A stretch of DNA of 64,000 nt from Cryptomeria japonica (Eukaryota; Streptophyta; Pinopsida; Cupressales; Cupressaceae), in assembly GCF_030272615.1 (NCBI RefSeq), contig NC_081407.1, positions 267,732,075-267,796,074 of the forward strand, read 5' to 3'. Each line of letters begins with the position of its first letter. The first letter of the stretch is position 1. The notes beneath the pieces are model-generated. The model saw nothing but the letters and a program-made list of their open reading frames with translations. It was not told where the DNA came from and did no database searches. Shown here piece after piece: positions 1 to 11,100 of this stretch. The translations under genes and the position numbers were made by a program.

Positions 1-1285
1 CTGCCCCTGAAACTGCTCCGAAAACTGCTGTTTTGCACTCTGGAAAAAGCTGTCAAAAATGCTGAAAAGGCTGTCTGTCAGGAGGACCAGGGCGCCCAGC
101 GCCCCTATCCTGGCAGGACCAGGGTGCCCCACGCCCCTATCCTGGTTTTTTGCTCTGAAATTTGGTGGGAAGGTCGGTCTCAGTCTGCTTCTCCCGGATC
201 TGCAACCTGCGACGTCGTCCGAGTCCCAAAACCTGCACTTATATCTGAAAAGGTGTTTGGGCGGCTATATAGGGTTTTGCCTCAGTCAAAACCCCGCTTC
301 AGTGATTTCCACCTCCACGAATAGCCAAGTTGTATTGTAAAATGTATTGTGTGTGCAGACCTAGTGTGTGTGCAAGGTCCTTAAATGCAAGTAAGCAAAC
401 TAGAGCAACCTAGAAAGTAAACCCTAATTGCTTGTAAATGATAATGTAAATGCTCTAAATCAAGATGCAAAGTGATCTAAAGAATGAATAAAGGATATAT
501 TGAAGCTTATGCAAAGACATGAAAACAACATGAAATCATACCCAACCCTCAAGGGAGGAGTACAAGCCAATCTTCAGTCGGTAATCTCCTATTGTTCTTC
601 AATGTCTTCCAAGCCCTAAATGAATGAATGAAATTGATGAATGCTTGATAGAAGGATGTTGAATGTTGTTGAAGTCTTCAAAGATCTGCTCTTTCGCTGC
701 ATAGAAGGTCCCTTAAAGCCAAAAATCGGATCCTTTCAAATGAAGAAAGAGAGCTCTTATATATGAAACCCTAGGTCTTAATTTCGACTTTTGGCCGACC
801 TAGAGATCGAATATCCTGCCAATTTCTTGGGGTTAAGCTTTATTTTATGATTGGATCGCGCTCCTAAAATTTCGGGAAAAATGTCCGGGACCATGTTGCA
901 CTCCGGGCGCCATGGTCCTGACAACTTTTCACCAAATTTTCAGGGCCGTCGGATATGATGATTTTAGAGAGAATCCCGAAGTTACAGGTGATTTCGAGAT
1001 GTTTTGACCCCCAAAACCAAGCCCCCAAGTTCAAAATAGGACCTAATTAAGGTTTTTGATTAAATGATGTATTGGAAGAATAAAATGAAAGGGGCACACT
1101 TTAATGAAAAGGGCCCAACTTTATGATATAGGAGATGATAAAATAGAACCCTAGACCTAATTAATTTAATTAATTAAGTGCTAAAGGGGAAATGCAATGC
1201 AAAATGCAAAATGCGCCAAGGCGGGTGCTAAACTAGGTGTGAAATTGTACCACCCTAGCAAGTGCGTACAATTTACGACGCTACA
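1..1285 (-). repeat. 3' LTR of element I, cut by window edge
   Basis: This is the downstream LTR of the minus-strand element, starting TGTAGCGTCG at 1285 and running off the window. By comparison with the complete copy, about 361 bp are missing. The TATA-like string corresponding to that in the 5' LTR is at 754-763. Near 82-146 the LTR contains a GC-rich unit of about 33 bp repeated twice, which shows as short spurious ORFs on the plus strand. Confidence 0.9.
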
Positions 1286-1300
1286 TTTAGCCCCCACTTT
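1286..1300 (-). promoter_or_regulatory. Polypurine tract of element I
   Basis: Minus-strand AAAGTGGGGGCTAAA lies directly against the TG that starts the 3' LTR. This is the expected position and composition of the plus-strand DNA primer of an LTR retrotransposon. Element II uses the same core, AAAGTGGGGG. Confidence 0.85.
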
Positions 1301-2911
1301 AGCGGTCATATGAACACTACGTGCATATGCAAGCTAAAGTACAGAAAAGTAAACATTATTTGAAAAAGGATATATCCATAAGTCTATCGAACGAAGCCCC
1401 CAGCGGTATCTGCAGTACATAGTTAGGAACCGCACCCTACAAAACACACGTTAGATCACAAAATCACCTAATGCTTACTAAGGAAGGTGATGAAAATTCG
1501 AGGGTAGCTATATGCCCCCCCCTGTTTCGGCTTGCTAATTTTAGTGAGTTGAAACAGGGTATCATGTTTACCACTTCGAATTGTTAAAGAATATTGATGA
1601 CAAATGCTCACAAGAAGATTTGATATGAGATCAAAAACTAATGGAGAATCATTTGGTAAGAAAGAGGACTAAATCTCAATTCCAACACAACAAAGAGTGT
1701 GAGGATTTGAGAGTTCTCTAACACAAGATGAAGGATGTAAATGGAAACAAAATGCAAAGAGAAGAAAAGAAAGGAAAAAAGCATGAATACACACATTGGT
1801 GATACATGAGAAGAATAGTGAGAGAGAAAACATGGACTTCTCGCCCCTAGATCTTGTCTAGGTGATCCATGGGAAAAGGACATGGAAAACTAGCCCCTAG
1901 AGTCTGTCTAGGTGATCCATGTAAGGGAGGAGAGTGAGAAAGTCTAGCCTTATGCCGCTAGTTCCACTCAACCTCGTGCATGTGTGTGTAAGGGAGGTTA
2001 GAAGCACCTCATAGGAGTCTATGCCCGAGTATGCTACAACCTGTATATGTATAGTACAAAAGCGTGACATCTCGCTCTAAGAGTCTGTGCTCTGGTTCCG
2101 AGAATGACCCATTGCTCAAAAAGTGTAATGTTTATGTCATAAGCAAAGTAGAACAAGGATACCTACCTTCATCACAAAAGAAGATACCCCAAAAATGCAA
2201 CAATGTCATAGATCCAAGCAAGAGAGTTTTGCACTCTTTAAGCAAGGATAAGATAGTTGAAAAGGGATATCTTGTAGTACGTGTAAAGGAGATCCTTAGA
2301 GGAGAAGAGATCTTTGTACAAAAGACACCTATCCCCGAGAGGAATTGTCTTAGACAAATATAACATCTTCTAGAATAAGACAAAGAAGAGAATAAAAATG
2401 CAATACTTCCTTCTTTTGCAAGGTGAAAGTGATTCTTAATGAAGGATGACGCTTTTTTTTTTAACCCAATTGGGAGAGTGAATTCATTATGGATGTATTT
2501 TACCAAGTGCAAAAGAGGTTGTAGTCAAGGACTTACACCTCTTGTAAGAGAGAATCCTTGAACAAACAACAACAAATGCGTACAAGGCATAACATCAAGT
2601 AATAAAGTCCACACCATCCACAAAATAGGAAAAAGTGGATCCTTAGATAAAAATAAGGAAAGATCATTGCCTCCCAAGGATAAGGACAATGAGAAGGACT
2701 TACACAATCTTCTAGGGAGAGATTTGGACATAAGCAAAAGAAGAGATGTATGAAATCATTCTTGTCCCCATAGGAACAAGAAAATTAGGCTATTATGTTG
2801 CTTCAAAAAATATGATTGCACTTGAAATTGTACCATCATGAATGACAATGAGCCCCCAGTAAATGAGCTACCAATGTCACATAATGATGAGCAACATAAT
2901 AGCCATTAATG
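1301..2911 (-). other. Non-coding 3' internal region of element I
   Basis: About 1.6 kb between the stop of the long ORF and the polypurine tract. I see no polymerase or integrase motif on either strand. It contains a 50-bp unit repeated about twice (1828-1921, sharing the string GTCTAGGTGATCCATG). The short ORFs here have no recognisable content. In autonomous relatives this place would hold pol. Confidence 0.7.
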
Positions 2912-5900
2912 TTATTTAAAGACATGATAGACTAAATGAGGTATTTGAATATGACATGTTAAATGCTCAACTATAAGTGAGATCAAAAAGATGTATAAAA
3001 TGATAAAAATTGAAGAAGAAAAGTCACATGAAATCTTAGAAGAGGGATGAGTGTAATTTATTAGAGCCTTATCCCTAGAGGAAAGGACTTTATGATGAAT
3101 AGGAGATAAAGATTCATAAGTGGATTTAGAAATTTGAGGGGATTCATAAAGAGATTTGTTCATTGCCAAGATTTCCTTATGAGGGGAATGAGAGTTGATA
3201 GAAGTAGAAGATGATTTAGTTGAAGTAAGATCATCATCGCTACTAAATATAGCATTCACATTGAGAGATGGTCTTTTAGATGCTTTCGTACGTTTGCAGG
3301 GATTATAGCCGAGTCCAAAGGCATAATTGTGAAAATTAGTCTCTAGAGGAACCTTCATCCCTTGTTCATGAGCGCCACAACCATTTCCATGATACCCATG
3401 CTTAGCAAAAATGCGAAAACCACGACCATAACGATCAGCCATTTCAGAAAGAGAAGGTGGTTTTTCATAAGACAAAGAATCAAACTCTTCATAATTAGAG
3501 GTGAGAGGAGAAGAAGTTTGAGAAGCGACCACAAAATTATTGCTCATAGGTTCAGGTAAGACTGATTGATCTCTATTTTCTTCCTTCTTTTTAACTTTAA
3601 GCTCTCTAGGAGGAACCCTATACTCACCTACAAAGGTGGGATTAAAATCAAGAGATCCCCAATCGTCTTCTGCGAGAACTTTCTCAGGATCAAAAGCCTT
3701 TTCATGTGTATATTCAAGTCGAGAAGGATCTTCTTCAGGAGCTTCAGACTCATCCAAAGAATTTTGATTATCAGAAGGTAAGGATTCATCCATAGGTATC
3801 TTGTTCAAAGAGTCATTACTAGAAGAGGAAGGCTTAGATGTTTGCAAACAAGCTTGAAGATTAGTGTCACCTATCAAGGTATATGTCTTATTGTTATAAA
3901 TGAATTTAACTTGTCTATGCAATGTAGAGGGGACAACTTGCATACCGTGAATCCAAGGTCTCCCTAATAACAAGTTGTATGTTAGATTTCCTGACATAAC
4001 ATGGATAGGAGTAGGCAAAGTAACGGGTCCCACTATGATGGGTAAGGTGATAATACCTAATGAAGACTTAGCCACATTATCAAAGCCTCGAATGGGACGA
4101 GAGTCAGGCTCAATAAGGGATGTATCCACATTCATCTTATGCAATAGATTAATGCTACACACATTAAGGCCAGAGCCATTATCTACCAGTGTTCGTCTTA
4201 TAGCAGTGTTATTTATGATAACCACAATCATCAAGGGATCATATTGATGTTGAATTTCACTAGTAGGCAACTCATCTTGAGTAAACACAATTTGAGTTTT
4301 AGGATTCATCACAGAGTTAACCAAAGACACTATATTACTAGATGTATTAGGTGGAGGAACATTCAAATCTTTCAAGGCATCTTGTAACATTCCATGATGA
4401 GCGGAAGAAGTTTGGATCAAATCCCAAAGGGATATCTTAGCAAGGGTAGCTTTAAGTTGTTCTATGAGATCATATTCCTTACCAAGAACTTGTGAAATAC
4501 GTGGAGCTTGGGGAAGAATAGGTTGGGAAGGAGGAAGTGAAGTTGGGATAACTGGAGGAGGATTAGGTTGCCTATTGTTTCTAGTATTATAAGTATGGGC
4601 AACCGCATGATAACTCTCTCTAGTCAATTGCTTAGCATACTCATAAGGGCTCTCAGTAGAATAACCTCCTTGCACAGTAATAATAGGTTTCTTAGGAGTG
4701 AAAAAAGAATCATTAGCATAACCGCCTTGAACCACTAAGATAGGCTTATTTAAAGGTTGAGAATTTTGAGAAGGACAAGCACCTTGGACAGTGAAGAGAG
4801 GTTTGTTAGGTGTTTCATTCACATGTATCAAATTGATTGAGGATGGTTTAGAAGAATGAACAAAAGTGTTGGAAGAATTATTGATAGTCTTCTCTTGCAC
4901 TAAAATCTTATCATAGATTAAATCAATTTTAGGAGAGAGACAAGGGGTAGGCATTGATGTTCTAGTAGGAAGAGTAATACTAGGAAAGGTCGTATCATCC
5001 TCTATCATCAAAGGATCTACATGGGGAATAAACTCTCTAGGAGAAGGATCAACATTACTCTCTAAAGTCTCACTTTTGAGAGGGAGATCTTTGAAAGAGA
5101 TGTTCACCATCTTGCTTTGAACTAGGGTTTCCTTATGAGTAGAACCAAGTTGAGGAGAGGGAGATGCCTTATTTTTAGAGGGAGAATAATTGAGATTCAA
5201 GGAAGGTGAGAAACTATCAAGGGAGTTTTCAATCTTGATTCCATCCCCTTTGGCTAGGGTTCTCTCATGGGAGAGAGAATAATCTACACCTTCTTCTAAT
5301 GGTTCATCCCAAATAGTGAGGTTGTTGAAAGGAATGTTTGAAGTATTGTCAATTTCGAGAGAGGAGAGAACATTGTTTATTAATTCCGCATCCTTAGGAG
5401 GGAGAGCATCAATAGATGTGTTAAACTCATCCTCTTTCCTCAAAATATGTTCAATATGATCTTTAAGGGAGAGAGAATTAAGGAAATTGCTTATTATTTC
5501 ATCTTCTTTCTCTAAGGGATGTTTATGGGTAAGACAAACTTTAGGAGAAGGGTAAGCATTTATCATTAATTCATCATCTCTAGTGGGAATTTTGTTGGAA
5601 AAGGAAAGGCCATCACTAGGAAATGTAGGGATAATGTCATCTTCTTGCACAAAAGGATCCTCATGAAGGGAGTGTTTTTTAGGAGACACAAAGGCATCAA
5701 GGGAATCATTCAACAAAGCATGATCATATCTATTAAAAGGTTTATCTTTTGATTCAAAAGGAGATATCTCTTCATAGAGGGGATCATTGAAAACAACCAT
5801 GTTACTAGATTTAGTGGAAGAGCTGATAGGAATGTACCCTTGAGAGGAATCATTCGACTTATCTTTCTCATCATAACGAAATGGCATAGTAACAATGTTT

Positions 5901-6016
5901 ATGAGTTTTTGGTAACATGAAGGTTTGGTATATTTAGGTTTCAAAAATTCATCTAGACCTTCATCTAACTCATAATCATCACAAATATGAACATCTTGCA
6001 AATAAAAATCTGACAT
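2912..6016 (-). CDS. Element I polyprotein: gag-like repeats, retropepsin, G-patch
   Basis: An uninterrupted 1034-codon ORF starting 147 nt downstream of the primer-binding site. The N-terminal half (about residues 60-400) is acidic, low complexity and built of degenerate units with cores such as PLEKEDEII. Three KP-x3-VQG repeats follow near residues 400-455. A retropepsin-like domain starts near residue 590: LVDNGSGLNVC (catalytic Asp context, normally D-S/T-G) near 608-618 and the LLLGRPWIH strand near 683-692. A G-patch-like stretch (RYGRGF to EQGM) lies near 859-887. Residues about 992-1015 are strongly hydrophobic and could be a membrane segment or read-through of AT-rich DNA. No CCHC knuckle and no RT. 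Likely an expressed structural/protease protein of a parasite element that depends on other elements for polymerase; function inferred. Confidence 0.8.
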   Translation of the reverse strand: MSDFYLQDVHICDDYELDEGLDEFLKPKYTKPSCYQKLINIVTMPFRYDEKDKSNDSSQGYIPISSSTKSSNMVVFNDPLYEEISPFESKDKPFNRYDHALLNDSLDAFVSPKKHSLHEDPFVQEDDIIPTFPSDGLSFSNKIPTRDDELMINAYPSPKVCLTHKHPLEKEDEIISNFLNSLSLKDHIEHILRKEDEFNTSIDALPPKDAELINNVLSSLEIDNTSNIPFNNLTIWDEPLEEGVDYSLSHERTLAKGDGIKIENSLDSFSPSLNLNYSPSKNKASPSPQLGSTHKETLVQSKMVNISFKDLPLKSETLESNVDPSPREFIPHVDPLMIEDDTTFPSITLPTRTSMPTPCLSPKIDLIYDKILVQEKTINNSSNTFVHSSKPSSINLIHVNETPNKPLFTVQGACPSQNSQPLNKPILVVQGGYANDSFFTPKKPIITVQGGYSTESPYEYAKQLTRESYHAVAHTYNTRNNRQPNPPPVIPTSLPPSQPILPQAPRISQVLGKEYDLIEQLKATLAKISLWDLIQTSSAHHGMLQDALKDLNVPPPNTSSNIVSLVNSVMNPKTQIVFTQDELPTSEIQHQYDPLMIVVIINNTAIRRTLVDNGSGLNVCSINLLHKMNVDTSLIEPDSRPIRGFDNVAKSSLGIITLPIIVGPVTLPTPIHVMSGNLTYNLLLGRPWIHGMQVVPSTLHRQVKFIYNNKTYTLIGDTNLQACLQTSKPSSSSNDSLNKIPMDESLPSDNQNSLDESEAPEEDPSRLEYTHEKAFDPEKVLAEDDWGSLDFNPTFVGEYRVPPRELKVKKKEENRDQSVLPEPMSNNFVVASQTSSPLTSNYEEFDSLSYEKPPSLSEMADRYGRGFRIFAKHGYHGNGCGAHEQGMKVPLETNFHNYAFGLGYNPCKRTKASKRPSLNVNAIFSSDDDLTSTKSSSTSINSHSPHKEILAMNKSLYESPQISKSTYESLSPIHHKVLSSRDKALINYTHPSSKISCDFSSSIFIILYIFLISLIVEHLTCHIQIPHLVYHVFK

Positions 6017-6163
6017 TTTGAAATTGCATAAAATTTAAACACACAATGCAAAGAAACACAATTTGTTTTTTTGTTTTTTTTTTCTTTTTAATGAAAATGA
6101 AATGAAAACACACTAAATCTAGATCTAGATCTAACAAATGCAATGCAAGAAGAAGCAATGATA

Positions 6164-6183
6164 GATTCACGTCGGGTTCACCA
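6164..6183 (-). promoter_or_regulatory. Primer-binding site of element I
   Basis: Minus-strand TGGTGAACCCGACGTGAATC follows the 5' LTR after a few bases and is complementary to the 3' CCA end of a host tRNA whose identity I do not assign. The same motif, slightly decayed, follows the LTRs of element II (26350) and element VI (12602). Confidence 0.8.
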
Positions 6184-6186
6184 AAA

Positions 6187-7833
6187 TGTGTGGGGGAAAA
6201 AAGCGACACTAAGCAAACATGCCCTAATCTCACCTTCAATCACACATTTGTGGAATACGAAAGAGCCTAGAGGTATCACACAATTGGCTACTTCTTTTTG
6301 TGGAAGAGAGAGCCACGGGCTACCTATTAGGATTTCTATTCCTTTGTTGTAATTGAAAGATAAAATGATGCAAGTTCAATTCTTAACCCCAAAGTGCAAG
6401 TATGAACTAATAACAAGATTGTAGAATTGAACTTAAACAATGGAAAGCTGTAAACACAAGGACAAGACAAGAATGTAAATGCGTACCCGGAGTTAAAATC
6501 TGACTGAAAATGTTCGGGACGGGGGCGCGGGCGCCACTGTCCTGATTCTGCCCCTGAAACTGCTCCAAAAACTGCTGTTTTGCACTCTGGAAAAAGCTGT
6601 CAAAAATGCTGAAAAGGCTGTCTGTCAGGAGGACCAGGGCGCCCAACGCCCCTGTCCTGGCAGGACCAGGGTGCCCCATGCCCCTATCCTAGTTTTTTGC
6701 TCTGAAATTTGGTGGGAAGGTCGGTCTCAGTCTGCTTCTCCTGGATCTGCAACCTGCGGCGTCGTCCGAGTCCCGAAACCTGCACTTATATCTGAAAAGG
6801 TGTTTGGGCGGCTATATAGGGTTTTTCCTCAGTCAAACCCCCGCTTCGGTGATTTCCACCTCCACGAATAGCCAATTTGTATTGTAAAATGTATTGTGTG
6901 TGTAGACCTAGTGTGTGTGCAAGGTCCTTAAATGCAAGTAAGCAAACTAGAGCAACCTAGAAAGTAAACCCTAATTGCTTGTAAATGATAATGTAAATGC
7001 TCTAAATCAAGATGCAAAGTGATCTAAAGAATGAATAAAGGATATATTGAAGCTTATGCAAAGACATGAAAACAACATGAAATCATACCCAACCCTCAAG
7101 GGAGGAGTACAAGCCAATCTTCAGTCGGTAATCTCCTATTGTTCTTCAATGTCTTCCAAGCCCTAAATGAATGAATGAAATTGATGAATGCTTGATAGAA
7201 GGATGTTGAATGTTGTTGAAGTCTTCAAAGATCTGCTCTTTCGCTGCATAGAAGGTCCCTTAAAGCCAAAAATCGGATCCTTTCAAATGAAGAAAGAGAG
7301 CTCTTATATATGAAACCCTAGGTCTTAATTTCGACTTTTGGCCGACCTAGAGATCGAATATCCTGCCAATTTCTTGGGGTTAAGCTTTATTTTATGATTG
7401 GATCGCGCTCCTAAAATTTCGGGAAAAATGTCCGGGACCATGTTGCACTTCGGGCGCCATGGTCCTGACAACTTTTCACCAAATTTTTCAGGGCCGTCGG
7501 ATATGATGATTTTAGAGAGAATCCCGAAGTTACAGGTGATTTCGAGATGTTTTGACCCCCAAAACCAAGCCCCCAAGTTCAAAATAGGACCTAATTAAGG
7601 TTTTTGATTAAATGATGTATTGGAAGAATAAAATGAAAGGGGCACACTTTAATGAAAAGGGCCCAACTTTATGATATAGGAGATGATAAAATAGAACCCT
7701 AGACCTAATTAATTTAATTAATTAAGTGCTAAAGGGGAAATGCAATGCAAAATGCAAAATGCGCCAAGGCGGGTGCTAAACTAGGTGTGAAATTGTACCA
7801 CCCTAGCAAGTGCGTACAATTTACGACGCTACA
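6187..7833 (-). repeat. 5' LTR of element I (complete, 1647 bp)
   Basis: On the minus strand it starts TGTAGCGTCG at 7833 and ends CACACA at 6187. Its inner edge abuts the primer-binding site. Its outer edge abuts the hAT pseudogene, and the five bases outside it (ATTGG, plus strand) are the presumed target site. Confidence 0.9.
7301..7310 (-). promoter_or_regulatory. Putative TATA box in 5' LTR of element I
   Basis: Minus-strand TATATAAGAG lies about 525 nt into the LTR, with plant TATA consensus and CT-rich sequence following. It is identical in the other LTR (754-763). It is the best candidate for the U3 promoter. A second TATATA string near 6812 is an alternative. Confidence 0.4.
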
Positions 7834-10379
7834 ATTGGGTTACAAACAACCTCAAGCAAGTTTCCAAATTTTTGTCTAATTTGTTTCTGATCTTTGATTT
7901 CAAATGCATTGAAAAATCTCTCATCTTCCATCGACCCCAATATCATTGTTTGACATAAATCAACAAGTTTCAAATATTATCTTACTACAATACACAATGC
8001 TTCACTTTGATCTATCCTTTTCCAGAGCCTTGTGATTGATCCAGGTGAAAATGGATTCTCCAAGTTAACCAACTATTGTTTCATAAGAAATGCAAACTGT
8101 TTACATTATTTTTTAAGATGATCAGAATTTAAAATTCTTTCTATTGGTTGTCCATTGCAATATGCATCTTTTAAAAATGTCAATATCAATTCCTCTAGTT
8201 TTTAATGAAACATCTTTGCGTCATTTGGATTATCTCCAATTGAATGCCAAAATTGAGGATACACACAACCCATGGCTTCAAGTATTTATTCTCGAGGGAA
8301 TCTTTCACAAATCTCAGTTGAAAGTTCATATGCAATAGACTTCAAATTATCACTAACAGATTTAACAATCCTGTAAAAATCTTCCTTTTTAACTGGTAGT
8401 GCTTAGCCTCGAGTGCCCGTCTTAGATTGGTGCATTGGTATCTGAAATCCTTTTACAAAGACACATAACTCATTTTTTGTATTAAAATGTAAAAAAAATT
8501 CAGCATGATTCAAATATGTAATTATCTGCCACCTAAAAAAATTTGGGCTTCACCCTGTTAGATTTGAATATAGACCATCCAGGCTCAAGCATGTCATTTT
8601 ATGTAGAGTGGTATACTCATTGATATACATAGCTCTGTCTTGGGCTTTCTTAACAAGTTTGTTCATTGAATCCAGCATGGGGAGAAGACTAGCTAAAGTT
8701 AACAGAGTTTCTATATCACTTAACTTATGTAAGAGATCAGGAGCTTTGTCTACTGTGAGGCGTTGCTCAAACATTAGTCCGATCAAGGATTGATATTTTG
8801 TTAGAACTCATTCTGCTGGTCCATGGAAGGAGATCCATCTGGTCTCAACATCCCTGAGAAGCTTGTTTCCTGATGTTACTCCTTGAGCAAAAATCTAAAA
8901 TTCTGCAAAACATTTAGGACTTCGACATAAGTATGAGTGGAGCTCATGGACCAGATTTTCAGCTTTTGACACTCTAGGGAAATTGCTTACAATTCTATAT
9001 GCTAAATTCATTCAATGGGCCATGCAGTGAATGCCAACCATGTATGATGTAATACTAGTTTGTAATCTTGCGCAAAGACCAATCCTTTGACCTTGCATTA
9101 CTACAGCTCCATCAGCTCCAACACACACCAACTTCTTGGCAATTGTCAAGTCATCCATACCAGCAATTTCATTCAAAGCTTTCTTAACTTCCAAATATAA
9201 ATTTTATGTTATTGAATTGCCCCTCATTTTACGAACATAGAGTAGATGAGCTCAGCGGACATGTTCTTTTACGGTATACACATGCATACAAACCCAAGCA
9301 GTGCTATCTACTGCAGTAACTTTATCTATGGATAATGAAATGAAATTTGACTCTTTTACACTCTCTTGTAAATTTTTCTTTTCCACCTCAACGAGACAGT
9401 TTGCCATTTCCCATCCAGTGTTTATTGACCAATGTGACATAGGATAGTGAGGAACATTCAAAAAAGATAATAAATTACTAAATTCTGGGAAATCTTTCAT
9501 AGGATGCCCTCTCGAGAGAATATGAAAAACAAAACTCATTTGAACAGTCTTTTCCAAGTTTGCATCTTTCGCTGCATGTTCAAGCTCAGCCTTGATTGTA
9601 TTTCCAAATCCACTATTACCAATCAGTATCATTTTGTGGTTATGCTCTTCATATTCTGCGACATACTTAACATGAAGACATTCTTCCTTTGATTTCCATC
9701 TTACTACTCGTGTTTCCTTTCCATTTATGATCTTTTTTTCATAAACCTTACCAATATGCTTTTCTATGGTGTCAAGCTTTAGTTGCATCTTCTTCTCTCT
9801 TTTAGTTTTCAAACTAAAAATTTTACACCTGCATTCTGTTGGTTGTTCATCATTGTTTGGGACCAGTTCAATGAATGGGTACTTTGCTACCCAATCAATC
9901 TTAAAACTCCTTGTCATCTCCCACTCTCGCCTTAGTTTTACTTTCCTTTTTCTTTTCTTCCTACCAACATCATCTTCAGTACTAGCATTTGCATCTGAGT
10001 GAATTATCTCATTGTGTGTATCCCTTAGAACATCTTCTGCTGTGTCGGTATTGTCATCCTTATTTGATGCATTTAACTCAATGACAATCCCACCTTGTGG
10101 TGGTGGTGAGCTACTGTGAATGGCTTCTGCAACTGCAGAAGTTGATGGACCATAAACTTTGCCAATTTCAAAGAAAGACTTTATGGTAGTATCTTTAAGT
10201 TTAAGTTTTGGGCATTTTGATGGCCTCTCAATCCCTTTAGTTTCACTGCCCTGAGGAGTCTTACCCTTGTCTGACATCCCAATCCCTTCACCACCCTGAG
10301 GAGTCTCAGTCTCACCATTGTGTGACATCTCAATCTCTTCACCACCTTGAGGAGTCTCACCCATGTCTGACTGTGACAT
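7834..10379 (-). pseudogene. hAT-superfamily transposase pseudogene (ZNF862/KIAA1586-like)
   Basis: One reading frame holds for about 2.5 kb with more than seven in-frame stops and no frameshift that I can see. The start at 10379 is the first ATG of the long frame. Residues 8-45 contain three GETPQGG-type repeats, and a basic cluster (RKKRKRKVKLRREW) looks like a nuclear localisation signal. A W-x3-YPF segment with a CRC motif fits an N-terminal zinc-finger region. The first catalytic Asp lies in the SIDK...AVDSTAW block, the second in VCVGADGAVVM, followed by GIHCMAH. A C-terminal hAT dimerisation block reads SMEDERFF near 7930. Several stops look like CGA to TGA, for example directly after CMAH. 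Element I is inserted close to the C terminus. Family by motif recognition; the ZNF862-like subgroup is less certain. Confidence 0.82.
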
Positions 10380-11100
10380 CTTGAGTCTTGACCTCTCACT
10401 ATGAATTAAAAGTTAAAACTAATACTATCAAGTATGAAGAAATGATTACTCACCTTTATGCCTTCTCAATTCTCTGAATCAGGAATCAGGAATGCCTGGA
10501 CCTGTGTTGCAGGATTGTAACTCTGGCTCTCCGCCCTACAATGAACTTCGACTTTCCAACTCAATTTGCGGAATGCGAATCAAGACTCGAGAGCTCCCAA
10601 TTTACTAATCAGACACGAACAAATTGTAAGAAAGAGTGTATTTATAGCAATCCATGATTGCATTTTTGGTGAATTGCGCGGGGTTCGAACGTCGCAATTG
10701 CCAATAAACATTTAATTTAATTGCATTTTTGGCGAATTGCATGGACGTGCAATGAACATTTAATTTAAGTGGGGTGAAATGGGTCCTCGAATGCTTATAA
10801 TGTTTTAATTAATATTGGGGAATTTGGCCGACGCGTGCAATGAACATTTAATTTACCATTGGCGAATCAGGTCCTGGGTACATGGTCGTTTTACTATTGC
10901 TGGTGAATAACGGAGGTGATCTAATACCCACGCCCGAGTGATTCCAGGTGAATATTACGAGCATGCACGTCGACGGTGTGTGGTCAATGGTGAAGCCAGA
11001 TTCTACAGTGTACTGTTAACCCCGAAATTCCGGGCGATTTGACCACGATGTTGCCCCAGACTATTCACGCGGAATTCGCCAATTGGTGAAGATTCGCCAC
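10380..11100 (-). repeat. Presumed 5' end of the hAT element with subterminal repeats
   Basis: No ORF. Short motifs recur upstream of the transposase start: a 21-bp string around TTGCATTTTTGGYGAATTGC at 10656-10677 and 10720-10740, and GTGCAATGAACATTTAATTTA at about 10747-10767 and 10835-10855, with further GGCGAAT / ATTCGCC copies near 10861, 11070 and 11090. Subterminal short repeats of this kind are typical transposase-binding regions of hAT elements. A terminal inverted repeat cannot be confirmed because the other end is outside the window. Confidence 0.45.

Larger units (their letters stand above)
1..7833 (-). mobile_element. Element I: pol-less LTR retrotransposon, Tat/Ogre-like
   Basis: Positions 1-1285 and 6548-7833 are the same sequence in the same orientation. 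By eye they differ by about 14 substitutions and one single-base indel, so the insertion is young compared with its neighbours. Read on the minus strand, the element runs LTR (starts TGTAGCGTCG, ends CACACA), primer-binding site, one long ORF, about 1.6 kb of non-coding DNA, polypurine tract, LTR. The far end of the 3' LTR lies off the left edge, so the second target-site copy cannot be checked. No RT, RNase H or integrase is present between the LTRs, which makes it non-autonomous. The protease type and G-patch are known from the Tat/Ogre branch of Ty3/gypsy; that assignment is inference. Confidence 0.88.

Noticed and set aside
59-340. Plus-strand ORF and its near copy at 6671-6871
   Set aside because: They lie in the LTRs of element I, antisense to it, over GC-rich repeats, and show no protein-like features.
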